From Tritrichomonas musculus (Eukaryota; Parabasalia; Tritrichomonadida; Tritrichomonadidae): 64,000 nt of DNA. The notes under the pieces were generated by a model, which ran no database searches, was not told the origin of the DNA, and worked only from the letters and a program-made list of their open reading frames with translations. The position numbers were made by a program, and so were the translations under genes. Positions 10,580 through 21,703 of the stretch are shown here, piece after piece. Position 1 is the first letter of the stretch. Every line of letters starts with the position of its first letter. Where the stretch lies: the NCBI GenBank assembly GCA_039105265.1, contig JAPFFF010000053.1, forward strand, positions 1,054,001 to 1,118,000, given 5' to 3'.

Positions 10580-11772
10580 CTTTTAAAAAAAAAAAAAAAA
10601 ATCATTTTTAAAATCTCTTCATATTTTCCTGAAAATTTTACTAAAAAAATACTATAAAAATTAAAATCAATTAATAAAAAATTAAAATTTACAAAATATC
10701 AATTTTTAAGCGAGTTACCTAAAATATTACCCCGTTTTCTCCTCGACGTTGCAGAATAGCAGAAAAGTGACATTTTCATTCAATTTTTCAATTAAAAATA
10801 ATGAAAAATTTTATATTTTTCTTTCAATTTTTATCACCCTCTCAATTTATTGAAAATTAGAAATTTTTTCGTACGTTTATTTACGTTGTTGAGTTTTAAA
10901 AGTGAATTTACTCTCTCAATAATCTTTCAGTTCTTTCGGTATTTAAGAAATATATTAGTTACATATAGGTGCATCTGATGAATATAATATCTTCATTTTT
11001 TCAAAAAAAAAATATTCATAATATATCGATATTTTTTTATCATATCAAGTAAAGCCTGCAATCGTTTTCCATTATGTTTTCTCGCTAATGCTTTATATAT
11101 TTATCCAAAAAGAAAAGGTTTAAATTTTTCGCGTCTCAAAAAGTTGGAGAAATTATCAATTTTCTCAATCAATATTTAGTTTTTTGGAAATATTTTCAGC
11201 AATTTAATTAATCATCATGTACTCTATTTAAATATATAAGAGATAAAAGATTTTAATTTTTTCGTTGTAATAAGATGTTTTGCAAATCTTTATAAAAATG
11301 AAAATAAAGAGCAAAAAGCATACCATCAGGCATAAATTCTTTTATTCTTTTGATTTATTACTATTTTAGCATTTCAAAAAAAATGATATTATTATTGATA
11401 AATTATAATCAATGTAAAATGGAAATAGTATTACAATCATTCATAATCTTTAATCTATAAACTTTTTGAATTAATCTGACTCCGTGGCCACATATAGACA
11501 CTACTATAGTTCTTTATTTTTAAATTCCTTTCAATATTGAAAAGGGAGATCAATTTTGAACCATAAGAAAGATTGATAGATCCAAAAAAATGCAGCAAAA
11601 ACCTTAATTTTTTACAAAAAACAGACAAATTTTATTTTATTTTATTTTTATTTTTTTTTTTTTTTAAAAAAAAAAGTTCCAAAATTGAATTGATTTTTTC
11701 AATGGAACCATTTTTTCAGAAAATTTCAATTGAACCATTTTTTCTGAATTTATTGAAACTTTTCAGATTTTA

Positions 11773-14757
11773 ATGAATGTAACATTATTATCATTTATTT
11801 CCCAATCAATGATTTCTGCATCTCCTTTGTACGTGGGGAATCAAATGAGAGTGAAAACCTGCGATTTTAAGAAATTTACTTGCATTCTTTTTTTCAACCA
11901 ACAAAGGCTTTTCCTTCAAAACACCAACTTTCATAGAGGTCTTAATGGAGTCATTAAAATCGACAGTGAATTTACTGAAGAAAGACATTATGATTCAATT
12001 CATCAGGAATACTTCATAAATAAATATACTAATCATGAATTTAATAGTTTCCAAAAACTTGATGCCCATACAAGGAAAGAATCATATGTTTTTAACCAAT
12101 GCACATTTACCAATATTTATCCTAATAATGAAAATATATTATTTGTTGAAGGAAATAATGTGTCAGTATATTTGAGTGAAATAACCGTATTTAATTGTGG
12201 GTTATCATCTACTCAAAATGTTTTCAAACTCGTTTGTCGTTGCAATACAATTACACATGTCTGCGGATACCAAAATTATGCTAAAGATGCTGCGGATTTA
12301 TTATATGTAGACGCAAAAAAAGATGATTTTTTTGTTTTAATGTATACGACATTTGTTGGCCATGAAAAAGTGACTGAAAAACCAGAAGAAAAAGAATCAA
12401 AATATGCTATATATGCAAATTACGGATATCAATACCATCGGTGTCTTAATTTCTCAAATATTGATTGGATTAATGATAATTCAGACTCAAGACCAGTTAT
12501 CCAAGCTGAAGCTCCTCGTTGCTTCTCTTTTAATTTTATAACTTTTGAAAATATAAATAGGCCAATGTTAACCTTTTCTGGTTCAATCCAATATGCAGTT
12601 GATGGAAAAGACAACAAGCAAAATATTACATTCTCATGCAGTATGATAAGTGCCTGTGTGAACATGTATTATAATTTTTTCAGGTTTGATATGAATGAAG
12701 GAAAGCATTTCTTTTTAAATTTAGATAATTGCCACTTTTCTTCTTCAGCAGATGATACGAGATATATGTTTATTTTGCTAAACAATTATCAAAATATGCA
12801 TTTTCACATTCATTTTGAAAATTGCATTTTATCAAAAAACTTAAATATAGAAAAAAGTGACAATAATCCTCTATCATTTGAATTTAATGAAAATGGAATA
12901 ACCAGAGAAGATAATGTTGAACCTTTGGTTATTGCGCATTACACAAATCATAAATGTCTGGGAAAAAGTCATGACGATGAGCCAACATTGGCTTATGGAT
13001 GTAAAGTTGACAATTGCTTGGCTTCTCAGCAATGCAATAAATCATTGGGCTTTCCGCCTGAAGTTGCTCCTTATGAAACTATATTTTTTGACGGATTCCA
13101 GCCATCACCAACTGAAGATTTTACAAGCTCCGTTTCCTTTTCATTTTCTACAGCATTTACCAAGTCTGGAATTTTTACAGAATCTTCAGATTTTACAAAA
13201 TCAGACAACTTTAAGCCAACTTCTCACTTCACCTTTTCGAATTACTTTACAAAAACTTCTGGATTTTCTGAAACCACCAAATTCACCAAATCATCTGACT
13301 TTTCTTTTTCAAAACAATTTACAAAATCAGACGTTTTCGATCCAACAGATGATTTTACTAAATCATCAATTTTTTCAAAAACAACTCACTTTTCAAAGTC
13401 ATCGTTCTTTTCAGAAACAGAAGATTTTACAAAATCATCAGTTTTTTCAGAAACGCAAGATTTTACAAAAACTTCAAAATTTACTGATACATCTGACTTT
13501 ACACAATCATTGTTCTTTTCAAAAACTGGTAATTTTTCAAAGTCATCGTTCTTTTCAGAAACAGAAGATTTTTCAAAATCATCGTTCTTTTCAGAAACGC
13601 AAGATTTTACAAAAACTTCAAAATTTACTGATACATCTAACTTTACACAATCATTGTTCTTTTCAAAAACTGGTAATTTTTCAAAAACATCGTTCTTTTC
13701 AGAAACAGAAGATTTCACAAAATCAATTTTATTCACTGAATCAAGAAAGTTTTCTTACTCTTTTTACTTTTCAGAATCGTCTGGCTTTTCAGGATCGCAA
13801 AAGTTCTCTAGTTCAAAAATTTTTTCAGATACAAATGAATTCACCAAAACAGGTGCATTTTCAAAAACTACATTTTTTACTGAATCAATTGGTTTTTCAC
13901 CATCAAAGTCATTTGATCCTACAGCTCACTGGGATCGAACGCACTTTTTCACTCCATCTAACAAGTTTTCAAAATCAAGTGAATTTACAAATTCGTTTTA
14001 TTTCACTAATAGTGGCGAATTCACAAATTCCGTTGAATTCACGCATACAATAGGATTTAGTAAAACTGTTAGCTTCACAAAAACTGACGAATTCAGTAAA
14101 TCAAAAGAATTCACTGAATCAGATGATTTTGAAAAATCAAATAAATTTACGAAATCAATTGATTTCAGCAAATCCGACATATTTACTAGAAGTAATTATT
14201 TCAGTAAATCAAAAGAATTCACTGAATCTGATGATTTTGAAAAATCAAAAAAATTTACGAAATCAATTGATTTCAGCAAATCCGACATATTTACTAGAAG
14301 TAATTATTTCAGCAAAACAAAAGAATTTTCAAATACTGGTGAATTTACAGATTCCAATGAATTCAGCTGTTCTTTCACTTTTTCATCTTCAGATTCGCCA
14401 AAATTGTCAACACCGTCGTCTTTCTTTTCGTGCTCAATTGAGTTTTCTCAGTCAGAAACATCCATTCAAAAAAGTGCTGTTGTTATCGATATTAAACAAG
14501 ATGAAAGTAAGAATATCTCAACTGGTGTCAAAGTCGGCATTGCTCTTACAGTTGCTGCTGTCGTTGCTGGCATTATCATCTTGTCAATATTTTTATTAAG
14601 GAGAAGGAGGGTGATAAGATCGTCTGATCTTGGTGATGCTAATTTGGAAATCCTAGATGAGACAGATAATTCTTTTGTTACTCAAAATCCACTTCGTGAA
14701 CTAATGACAGATGATGATCCATTTGAAGATGAGTTTAATTTTCATGATAATTATTAA
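11773..14757 (+). CDS. surface-type I membrane protein with beta-helix-like ectodomain and F-(S/T)-x-(S/T) hexad stalk
   Basis: A 994-residue protein. Residues about 1-440 contain spaced Asn/Phe/Cys-rich strands reminiscent of right-handed beta-helix proteins of trichomonads; the family is not proved. Residues about 446-876 form some 70 units of period six, F-(S/T)-x-(S/T)-x-x, for example FTKSSDFSFSKQFTKS. A membrane helix follows at about 918-942 (VGIALTVAAVVAGIIILSIF), then RRRR and a 45-residue acidic cytoplasmic tail. This layout suggests a stalk that displays the ectodomain. The N-terminus (MNVTLLSFISQSMISASPLY) is only a weak signal peptide, so the start may lie elsewhere. The Ser/Thr density makes the stalk a good substrate for O-glycosylation (inference). 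Confidence 0.85.
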   Translation: MNVTLLSFISQSMISASPLYVGNQMRVKTCDFKKFTCILFFNQQRLFLQNTNFHRGLNGVIKIDSEFTEERHYDSIHQEYFINKYTNHEFNSFQKLDAHTRKESYVFNQCTFTNIYPNNENILFVEGNNVSVYLSEITVFNCGLSSTQNVFKLVCRCNTITHVCGYQNYAKDAADLLYVDAKKDDFFVLMYTTFVGHEKVTEKPEEKESKYAIYANYGYQYHRCLNFSNIDWINDNSDSRPVIQAEAPRCFSFNFITFENINRPMLTFSGSIQYAVDGKDNKQNITFSCSMISACVNMYYNFFRFDMNEGKHFFLNLDNCHFSSSADDTRYMFILLNNYQNMHFHIHFENCILSKNLNIEKSDNNPLSFEFNENGITREDNVEPLVIAHYTNHKCLGKSHDDEPTLAYGCKVDNCLASQQCNKSLGFPPEVAPYETIFFDGFQPSPTEDFTSSVSFSFSTAFTKSGIFTESSDFTKSDNFKPTSHFTFSNYFTKTSGFSETTKFTKSSDFSFSKQFTKSDVFDPTDDFTKSSIFSKTTHFSKSSFFSETEDFTKSSVFSETQDFTKTSKFTDTSDFTQSLFFSKTGNFSKSSFFSETEDFSKSSFFSETQDFTKTSKFTDTSNFTQSLFFSKTGNFSKTSFFSETEDFTKSILFTESRKFSYSFYFSESSGFSGSQKFSSSKIFSDTNEFTKTGAFSKTTFFTESIGFSPSKSFDPTAHWDRTHFFTPSNKFSKSSEFTNSFYFTNSGEFTNSVEFTHTIGFSKTVSFTKTDEFSKSKEFTESDDFEKSNKFTKSIDFSKSDIFTRSNYFSKSKEFTESDDFEKSKKFTKSIDFSKSDIFTRSNYFSKTKEFSNTGEFTDSNEFSCSFTFSSSDSPKLSTPSSFFSCSIEFSQSETSIQKSAVVIDIKQDESKNISTGVKVGIALTVAAVVAGIIILSIFLLRRRRVIRSSDLGDANLEILDETDNSFVTQNPLRELMTDDDPFEDEFNFHDNY
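13399..13710 (+). repeat. 144-bp higher-order tandem repeat inside the hexad stalk
   Basis: Near-identical DNA starts at 13399, 13543 and 13687, an interval of 144 bp, which is eight hexads (48 codons). The repeat keeps frame and hexad phase. Confidence 0.85.
14101..14316 (+). repeat. 108-bp tandem duplication inside the hexad stalk
   Basis: Two copies, at 14101-14208 and 14209-14316, differ at only a few bases. The unit is 36 codons, or six hexads. Confidence 0.88.
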
Positions 14758-15575
14758 AATAAGTATATTCGTGATAAATATAATAAAACATTTCATATAT
14801 AAATAATATTAATTATGCAAAATGTTTCAAAAACCCAACAACATTAATTATTAATTTTAATAATTTTTGATTTATGATGTTGAGCAAACAATGTTGATCT
14901 TCTTTTTGAATTTTTGTAAAAAAATATTACCTTATATATTAAACTGCCAATTATTGATGTAAATTATAAAACTTTTTTTTCAGAATCTAATCATAGAGAT
15001 CATTCTTTCATCAAATCCAAAACCTCCGAAAACATTTTTTAGGGCTACAATAGTTGTGAATTCATTAAATTAAATTTGAAGAACTCAACTGATTACTTCT
15101 TTTTGAAAAATTTTTTAAATAAAAACATTAACGGTATAAGTCAGAAATATTAGGTAAGAGAAATCTTATAATTGAAATTAAAATAAATTAAATAAAATGA
15201 TTTAATTTTCTTATAAATAATTCTTAAAACTATTTTTTTACAATATTAAATGAATTATTATTTATTTAACAAGATATTTATGCAAATTTAATTGAATTAT
15301 TTTTTTTTTAATTGAATGGCAATTGATAAAATCAAAATTTATTGGTATATTCTCATTCCATTTATTTAATTTTATATTTTTTATATTTATAATTAGTTGT
15401 TTAGTTTATTTTTTATAATTTATGAATAATATTCTCTTAATTAATCTTCAAAAATGGAATTTGAATAATAGATCACTTTTATTTCCCGATAAAAGGGATT
15501 ATATTTTCAAGGTTTCGAATAGTTTTTCAAATCTTTTCAAAATTTGTCTTAGCCAATTATATTAAACCCTTTTAG
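14758..15575. other. AT-rich spacer
   Basis: No gene, RNA or bounded repeat is seen. The 3' end of the upstream gene carries AATAAAAC-like sequence about 15-30 bases after the stop. A TCACTT word lies near 15474, about 100 bases before the next start, and is too distant for a confident initiator. Confidence 0.5.
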
Positions 15576-17876
15576 ATGATTGAATTTCTCATTTTTATTC
15601 TACCAATATGTTTTTCACAGGATTATCCTGAAACCAAACCTTTACGCGGTGGAGTTTTTACATGGCCACATGCTCTTTCTCTATCAAGAAAAATGTGGAA
15701 ATGGCTAAAGATGCCAATGTTATCTTTTAATTTTACAGATATCAATTTAACACAAATTACAGAGCAATATATAACAAATAATCTAGATTTTAACGTTAAT
15801 GAAGAAATAAAATCAATGCTTAGTGAATTAAACGACACAACCATACAAAATTCTCATATTAAAAATAATAAAAAATTATCAAAATCGTATACAAAATGCA
15901 ATTCAAACGAATATCCGAATGTATATTTAATACTAGGTGGAGATCCAGGATATTATGAGTGCCAAACCGTTGAAGATACTCTTGGCCAAATATTTTCATA
16001 TCTATTAATGATAATGCCTCTTTTTGTATTAACAATGATCGGCTTAATTTTTTATTTAATTTTTTCCATTGGAAGATGTTTCATTTTCAAGCCAAGTTTT
16101 CGTAATCAACCCAAAATTTTTGAAATTATATCATTTTCGATTATTTCCGCTATTTTGATATATTCAATTTTGATTAATTTTTCCGGATCAGTTTACTTTG
16201 TTTCTAATGTCAAATATTTGCTAAGCAAAGGCGTAGAAAAAGATTTCACGACAATTTTTCAATCATTAAACACGACGATGAAAACAGCCGTTAAAGATAT
16301 GATTGAAAAAGTCGATCCCATTCTTGATGAAATAATTCAAAAAGTGACAGATTACGTCAACGCCTCGGTGCCAGTTTTCTTTGATCTAATCAACAAGACG
16401 GTTGATGAATTGAACGTTTATTTTGACGAGTTCAAGAGCATTGAAAATTTCGGAGAGAAGTATAACGTTTCTATTCAAAAAGTTGAGAAATCATATGAAT
16501 TGTGCGCAAGTTCTTCTGCTGATTCTTCAACGTGTCCGAATGAGTCGTCGCTGCTGAAAAGCATCAACTTTACTGGCGGATTCCAAGTGATGCAGGACTA
16601 CAAAGAAGATGTCGCCTTTTTTGTGCAGATCATCAATGTTCCGGACTACATTGAAGAAGCGCGGCAAGATCTAATTGAGTCGATTGAGAACATGAAAAGT
16701 GATTTACTAAAAGAAATCGACCCAGACAACCTTGATCTTGATTACAACTTTGATGAATATGGGCCATTGGATGTGCCTTCGTTTGCTGTTCCTTTGATGA
16801 CATTTGTCCTCGTTTTGGTGCCGATTGTTATGCTTGCCACGTTTGTTGCGCAAGTTTATTCTTTCTGGTTTCCAGGGAAGTTTTCACGCGCATGCTCGTT
16901 CCTCTGTGTTCCGTGCTCTTTTTGGATACTGCTGCATTTCGTTATCGGTTCGGTTGGGACGATTCTTTCATCCTTTGTCATCTTCTACGGCATCGTGCAA
17001 AACAGCGGAGACGACGCGATTGACACCGTTCTTAAGAAGGTAACAAATGACGACAGAACCATCCATTTCGGAAGGATCAGCATGCTGTCAGCCACGGAGG
17101 ATGTAGTTGGCAGTTTCTACGTCGATGACATCAAGTTGAAGCGTCTCGAAATCATCAAGAATTTGCTCGACGCAAAGGTCGAAACAGCCCTCTCTGATGT
17201 AATGGACATCGATAAGCTGCCGCTCGACGAAGTGGCCAGTGTGATTCAGAAAACAACGAAGAACTTTTCGGCCGCCTTTAAGCTAAACGAGTACGTCATT
17301 TGGGACTTGGTTGTCGAAGTCGACAACTTGCTCAAGGCGGCGCCTCCGAGCGACTTAAGCAGCATCGTTTCAATATACGATTTGAGGGACAAATTGAAAA
17401 GTTTCCAAAATAGCGTGACTTGCTGCAATGATGAAAAAGCAAGGCTCTCTGATGAGTACAACAGTTTCATAAACGAGTTCTTTGACCTTGTTTCAAACTA
17501 TTCAAAAAGTTTCCAAACTTTCAAGTCTCAGGTAAGAAATATTCCTGACGTAATTTGTGAGGTTGGCACAGAACTTTTGATTGGATTGTTGGAAATGGCA
17601 GGACCAGTGCTTGCAAAGGCCATTCGCGATATTTCGCCAATTTTGGGATCGTTTGATATGTCGTGGTTAATTGGATCCGTTAACATAATCAGATCGAGGT
17701 TCCTTCACCAGTTCTTGCTGGGCTGCATATACTTGTCGATTTCGGCCCATTTGTACGTGATATCAATGGTAATCATGTCAATGATTCTTTGGTACAGGAG
17801 GCGTGGAATGGGTGACGTTGGTTCTGAATTAATTGAGTCGGGAAGTGGCTCGGTATTCTCTAATTTGATTACATAA
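15576..17876 (+). CDS. prominin-like five-span membrane protein
   Basis: A 766-residue protein with a signal peptide (MIEFLIFILPICFS) and five predicted membrane helices at about 143-167, 184-204, 404-428, 449-473 and 712-740. Helices 1-2 and 3-4 are joined by short loops. Helices 2-3 and 4-5 are joined by loops of about 200 and 238 residues that are helical, with N-glycosylation sequons and cysteines. A short tail of about 25 residues follows the fifth helix. This is the prominin (CD133) topology, including a Cys-bearing small loop (GRCFIFKPS). Prominins organise membrane protrusions and bind cholesterol in animals; a similar role here is inference. Sequence identity cannot be measured here, and tweety-like proteins are an alternative. 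Confidence 0.72.
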   Translation: MIEFLIFILPICFSQDYPETKPLRGGVFTWPHALSLSRKMWKWLKMPMLSFNFTDINLTQITEQYITNNLDFNVNEEIKSMLSELNDTTIQNSHIKNNKKLSKSYTKCNSNEYPNVYLILGGDPGYYECQTVEDTLGQIFSYLLMIMPLFVLTMIGLIFYLIFSIGRCFIFKPSFRNQPKIFEIISFSIISAILIYSILINFSGSVYFVSNVKYLLSKGVEKDFTTIFQSLNTTMKTAVKDMIEKVDPILDEIIQKVTDYVNASVPVFFDLINKTVDELNVYFDEFKSIENFGEKYNVSIQKVEKSYELCASSSADSSTCPNESSLLKSINFTGGFQVMQDYKEDVAFFVQIINVPDYIEEARQDLIESIENMKSDLLKEIDPDNLDLDYNFDEYGPLDVPSFAVPLMTFVLVLVPIVMLATFVAQVYSFWFPGKFSRACSFLCVPCSFWILLHFVIGSVGTILSSFVIFYGIVQNSGDDAIDTVLKKVTNDDRTIHFGRISMLSATEDVVGSFYVDDIKLKRLEIIKNLLDAKVETALSDVMDIDKLPLDEVASVIQKTTKNFSAAFKLNEYVIWDLVVEVDNLLKAAPPSDLSSIVSIYDLRDKLKSFQNSVTCCNDEKARLSDEYNSFINEFFDLVSNYSKSFQTFKSQVRNIPDVICEVGTELLIGLLEMAGPVLAKAIRDISPILGSFDMSWLIGSVNIIRSRFLHQFLLGCIYLSISAHLYVISMVIMSMILWYRRRGMGDVGSELIESGSGSVFSNLIT

Positions 17877-18791
17877 ATATAGATAAATAATGATATCTTT
17901 TATATTTAGCTTTTTATAAAAAGTTACAAAGCTACCAAATTTATATATGTTATTTATTATTGAAAATCCAAGAGCAGAATTTCCTTTTAAAAAATTTAAT
18001 ACTTTTTATGAGGTTTTCCAAAGTCTTTGACAATTAATGTTGTTTGAAGATGCATCTCTTTTTTGGATTGATCCAAATCAGTCAGTGCTTAAAAGATAAA
18101 AAAAGTTTCTAATTTCCTTGATTACATATACATTCTGTATTATAAATATAATTTTTATAAATAAGCTTTTTTATCATTTAGCAAAAAGATTACATTATAA
18201 CTCAAAATTGGCCCAAGCGTTTGTTTCCTTCGAAATGCATAATAAGTTTTATCCGATAGTGAATCAAATTAGCTGGTTTGAAAAAGAATCGGATCACACA
18301 ATTTTTTTTTTCTACTTTAATTCCATTATTTTTATTTAGTTTTTATTGAAAAAGTGAATAAAGAAAAGCAGTTATTATTTTTGTTTCAAAATAAAATTGA
18401 ATTAAAATTCAGAAAACCAAAAATAAACTTAACAAATTTCAATTAAACCAATTTTTTAAAAATACATATATCTTTAAATATTATGATTATAATATTAATT
18501 AAATCATAAATATAATTTTAATATAATTTTAATATATATTCCAGATTAATTTAAATATATAAACATAAAAATTCCTTGGCAAAATTTTGGTTAAAAAATA
18601 ACATTAAATAAATTTATATTTATCTTAATAAATAATTTATTTAATAATTATAATATATAATTTATATATTTTATATCAAATATTATAAAATGTAATGATT
18701 GAAATAAAGACTTTAATTAAAATTCAATATATATCGATTTCTTATATATTTGTATCATTTAAAAAATATAGATGTCATTTGAATGGGTATA

Positions 18792-18977
18792 CTATGTGTT
18801 ATACAAATAATATTTTACTTTTTGACGAAATCCTTCAGTAACTGAAATATTAGACTTTTTATATTTATGAAACCAATCAACTAAATCTTCATTTTTAGAA
18901 AAAATTGACATTTGATTTGGAATGAAATTCAAATATATTAGAGAGTAAATGCATATAAATAAAATTACATTCTTCAT
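18792..18977 (-). pseudogene. possible cysteine protease prodomain relic
   Basis: A 61-codon frame starts with a signal-like segment (MKNVILFICIYSLIYLNF) followed by DLVDWFHKYKKS and a Phe-Arg-Gln-Lys segment. This resembles the start of an I29 prodomain (small-x-x-Trp-x-x-x-Tyr-x-Lys). Nothing of a mature protease follows. It may be a second protease remnant or chance. Confidence 0.3.
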
Positions 18978-19634
18978 TGGACTCCTGTAACGTCCAATTT
19001 TTTTAAAATCATCATTTAATAATTCAACAAATTCAATTTTTCTGCATTTTTAACTAAAAAATGAATTTTTTTTCAATAATAATAACTATTTTTATATAAC
19101 ACTTAATGTTTTAAAAGCATATAAAAAGATATCAAAAGAATTAATGATTAGAATAAATTATATAAAAAGTTATCGCTATTCTAAATTTTTAAAAAGTGTT
19201 AAAAAATTCTTATCAAAAATAATAAAAATAAATTGAGATAAAATACTCAAATTAGATGTACTAAAGCCAACTTTTTTCAATGCATTTTATTTTAATTCTA
19301 AAATATCGTTATCTCAATAAATTTTATAAATTATTAATTTTAAATATGTTTTATTTAATTATAAGAAACTAAAAAACAATTAAAAATGCATGAAAATAGT
19401 ATGGATTAATTATATAGCTCAGAAAAGTAAAGTTTGTGTTATAAAAAAAAATTGGCCCAAAATTTTGCTTTCATCGCTATATATACTTTGTTTCACCAAA
19501 TATTTATTCGATTTATTCGGATTAAAAGCCAATCGGATCTGCCAATTTTTTTTTTCTCTTATAAAATGGCTTGAAATTTAAACTATTTATTTGAAAAAGT
19601 GAAAAGCAATCACTTCACAAAATATGATATTTTA

Positions 19635-20161
19635 CTAGGCTTTTGTATCCAGTGAACTGAGTGTCCATTTTCGACTTTTTGTAAAAAGCTGTCACTTTTT
19701 GTGGACACAAAACTGCTTTTTTATTTAGTATTTTATTCAAAGATTTGTGTTGAAGTATCCAAAAAATTTTTTATTGGATACTTTATTTTTACTTTAATAA
19801 TCTCATTAATATCAGAAAAAAAGCAATAATAAATGCCTTAAACACATACTATTCTTAATTTTTATAAAACCTCTCAAATATGAATTATAAACTTTTCAAA
19901 TTCACTAAGAATGATTTTGACCAAGAAGATCAACATTTGAAATAAAAAATAAAATTCAATGTAAATTTGGAGCGATATAATTGGTCAAACGAAATATACA
20001 TTCAAAATAATCAATGAAAATTGAAAGGTGTATCCAAGATTGAATTAAAGTGTCCATTTTGGCTATTTTGGATCCTCAAATTCTCTCAAAAAATAACGAA
20101 CAAAAATGAGTATCCATTGGATACTTTTTGAATACAAACTCGTTTGGACACAAAAGCCTAG
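19635..20161. mobile_element. 527-bp hAT-like non-autonomous DNA transposon, 8-bp duplication
   Basis: Left end CTAGGCTTTTGTATCC, right end the complement of CTAGGCTTTTGTGTCC. The direct repeat ATATTTTA flanks it at 19627-19634 and 20162-20169. The termini match the 131-bp element at 3014-3144, so the two belong to one family with different interiors. Subterminal copies of TGTCCA and GTATCCA occur in both orientations. No coding capacity. Confidence 0.88.
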
Positions 20162-20582
20162 ATATTTTATTTTTATTCAAATAAATTTGAATGAATTTTC
20201 ACAAATTAAAAAATAAAATTATCAATTATTATCTTTATTCTATTAAACCGAAATATCTAAAAAAAAGTATATCTTGAAGTTGTAGGATAAATTTATTAAT
20301 TAAACAAATAGTATAATTTATAAAATTTATATCATAAATTTTAGTAATAATAAATAATAAAAATTTTGGCAAGATCTTGGCTTGTGTACATCTCTCAAAT
20401 TTATTTTCTGAAGAAATTTTAATATATCCTTATATCCTTTTAGTTTTTAATTTAATTTGATTTTTGTACGATGCAAATATTTATAATACAGATTATTATT
20501 ATAAAAATAAAATATAATTAGTTTAAACAAACCAATCATTGAGTTTTACTGTAAAAATTCAGTTGTACGACCTTTAATTAAA

Positions 20583-21703
20583 GGGCAGCGACCAATGTCC
20601 CTACTTTAACGGTCACTGTTAACGGTCATATTGGTAGGGACAAATGGAGCAGCGACAAATGTCCCTACTTTAACGGTCATTTTTAACGGTTATAGTATAT
20701 ATTTACCTGTAAAAACAACGAGAGATGTGAATTTTATGATAAATTACGCATAAAATGTTTTAACAAAGCTAGGTTACAAAAATGTTTATAAGACGAATTC
20801 AAAAAAACTGAAAATTCAGATAAAAATTAGAATATGATTTATCCAAAAAAAAAAACTTAATAAATTAGTCGAAATGTTAACGTTAACATTATACAAAAGA
20901 TATTTATTTAAATTAAAACAAAATATTCTTCTATATTAGGAAATAATATTATTAGTAATTTCTTTATCTGCATTTATAAAAATATTTTTAAGTTAAATAG
21001 CATGTGAAGTTCTTATAAATAGTTTTGTTTGATGTTTTCATGGTCAAAAAAGTTGAATGCATCTATTTCAAATTTTCTTGAAAAAAGTGTGAATAGGTGG
21101 TCATGGATTTTTTAATAAAAATAATTTTTTTTTCCATCATTGCTAAAACAAAGTAATTTCTTTTTATCAAATGATTTTTTAATTATATAATTACATATTT
21201 ATCTAATATATGTAAGGAAATGCTTTAAAATTTGAAAATTACTTCGATCTTTACTAAAAAGTAATCGAATATTATAATATATTCAGTTTGAATTTTATTA
21301 GAAGAATCTATTATATTATGCAAAGAACTAATTCTACTTTTGTCTTTTTAAGTTTTTGATCATATTTTTTAGGTTTATCAAAAATTTTTGCCTTTGAAAA
21401 TTGCGATTTTTTAACAAAATTATAATTTGTTATTGTAAAAAGCACTAAAAATAAAGATTTATTCATTTTAATACTATTTTAAATAAAATATATTAAATAA
21501 ATTATTCACATTTTCTAATGCAATGAGTAAGGATATTTATAACCTCATTTATAAAAATAAAAAAAGATTTTCTATATGTTTGACCGTTATTAATGACCGT
21601 TAAAGTAGGGACAAATGGAGCAGCGACAAATGTCCCTACTTCACCTCACAAATATAATATCCGTTAAAAATGACCGTTAAAGTAGGGACATTTGTAATTT
21701 CCC
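20583..21703. mobile_element. 1.12-kb non-autonomous DNA transposon with compound ends, 9-bp duplication (MULE-like)
   Basis: The ends begin GGG and share ATGTCCCTACTTTAACGGTC in inverted orientation. The direct repeat TTAATTAAA flanks it at 20574-20582 and 21704-21712. Each end contains a second, nested copy of the terminal motif (AGCGACAAATGTCCCTACTT near 20650 and 21620), as if one element inserted into another or the ends were duplicated. The interior is AT-rich with no open frame. The 9-bp duplication and long ends suggest a Mutator-like element. Confidence 0.78.

Larger units (their letters stand above)
7580..11772. other. 4.2-kb AT-rich spacer with transposon ends and a coding relic
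   Basis: No intact gene is supported. It holds a hAT-like end (8256-8375), a decayed coding patch (9480-9800, minus) and a MITE with 9-bp duplication (10429-10579). The short open frames at 9207-9404 and 11573-11773 are dominated by Phe/Ile/Lys/Asn codons expected by chance in such sequence. The words AAAAAGT and ACTTTTTGA recur throughout. Confidence 0.6.

Noticed and set aside
12914-14599. Plus and minus ORFs of 60-379 codons in the hexad-repeat region
   Set aside because: They shadow the repeat-bearing membrane protein; their Leu/Gln/His bias follows from shifted reading of TTTTCA/ACAAAA words.
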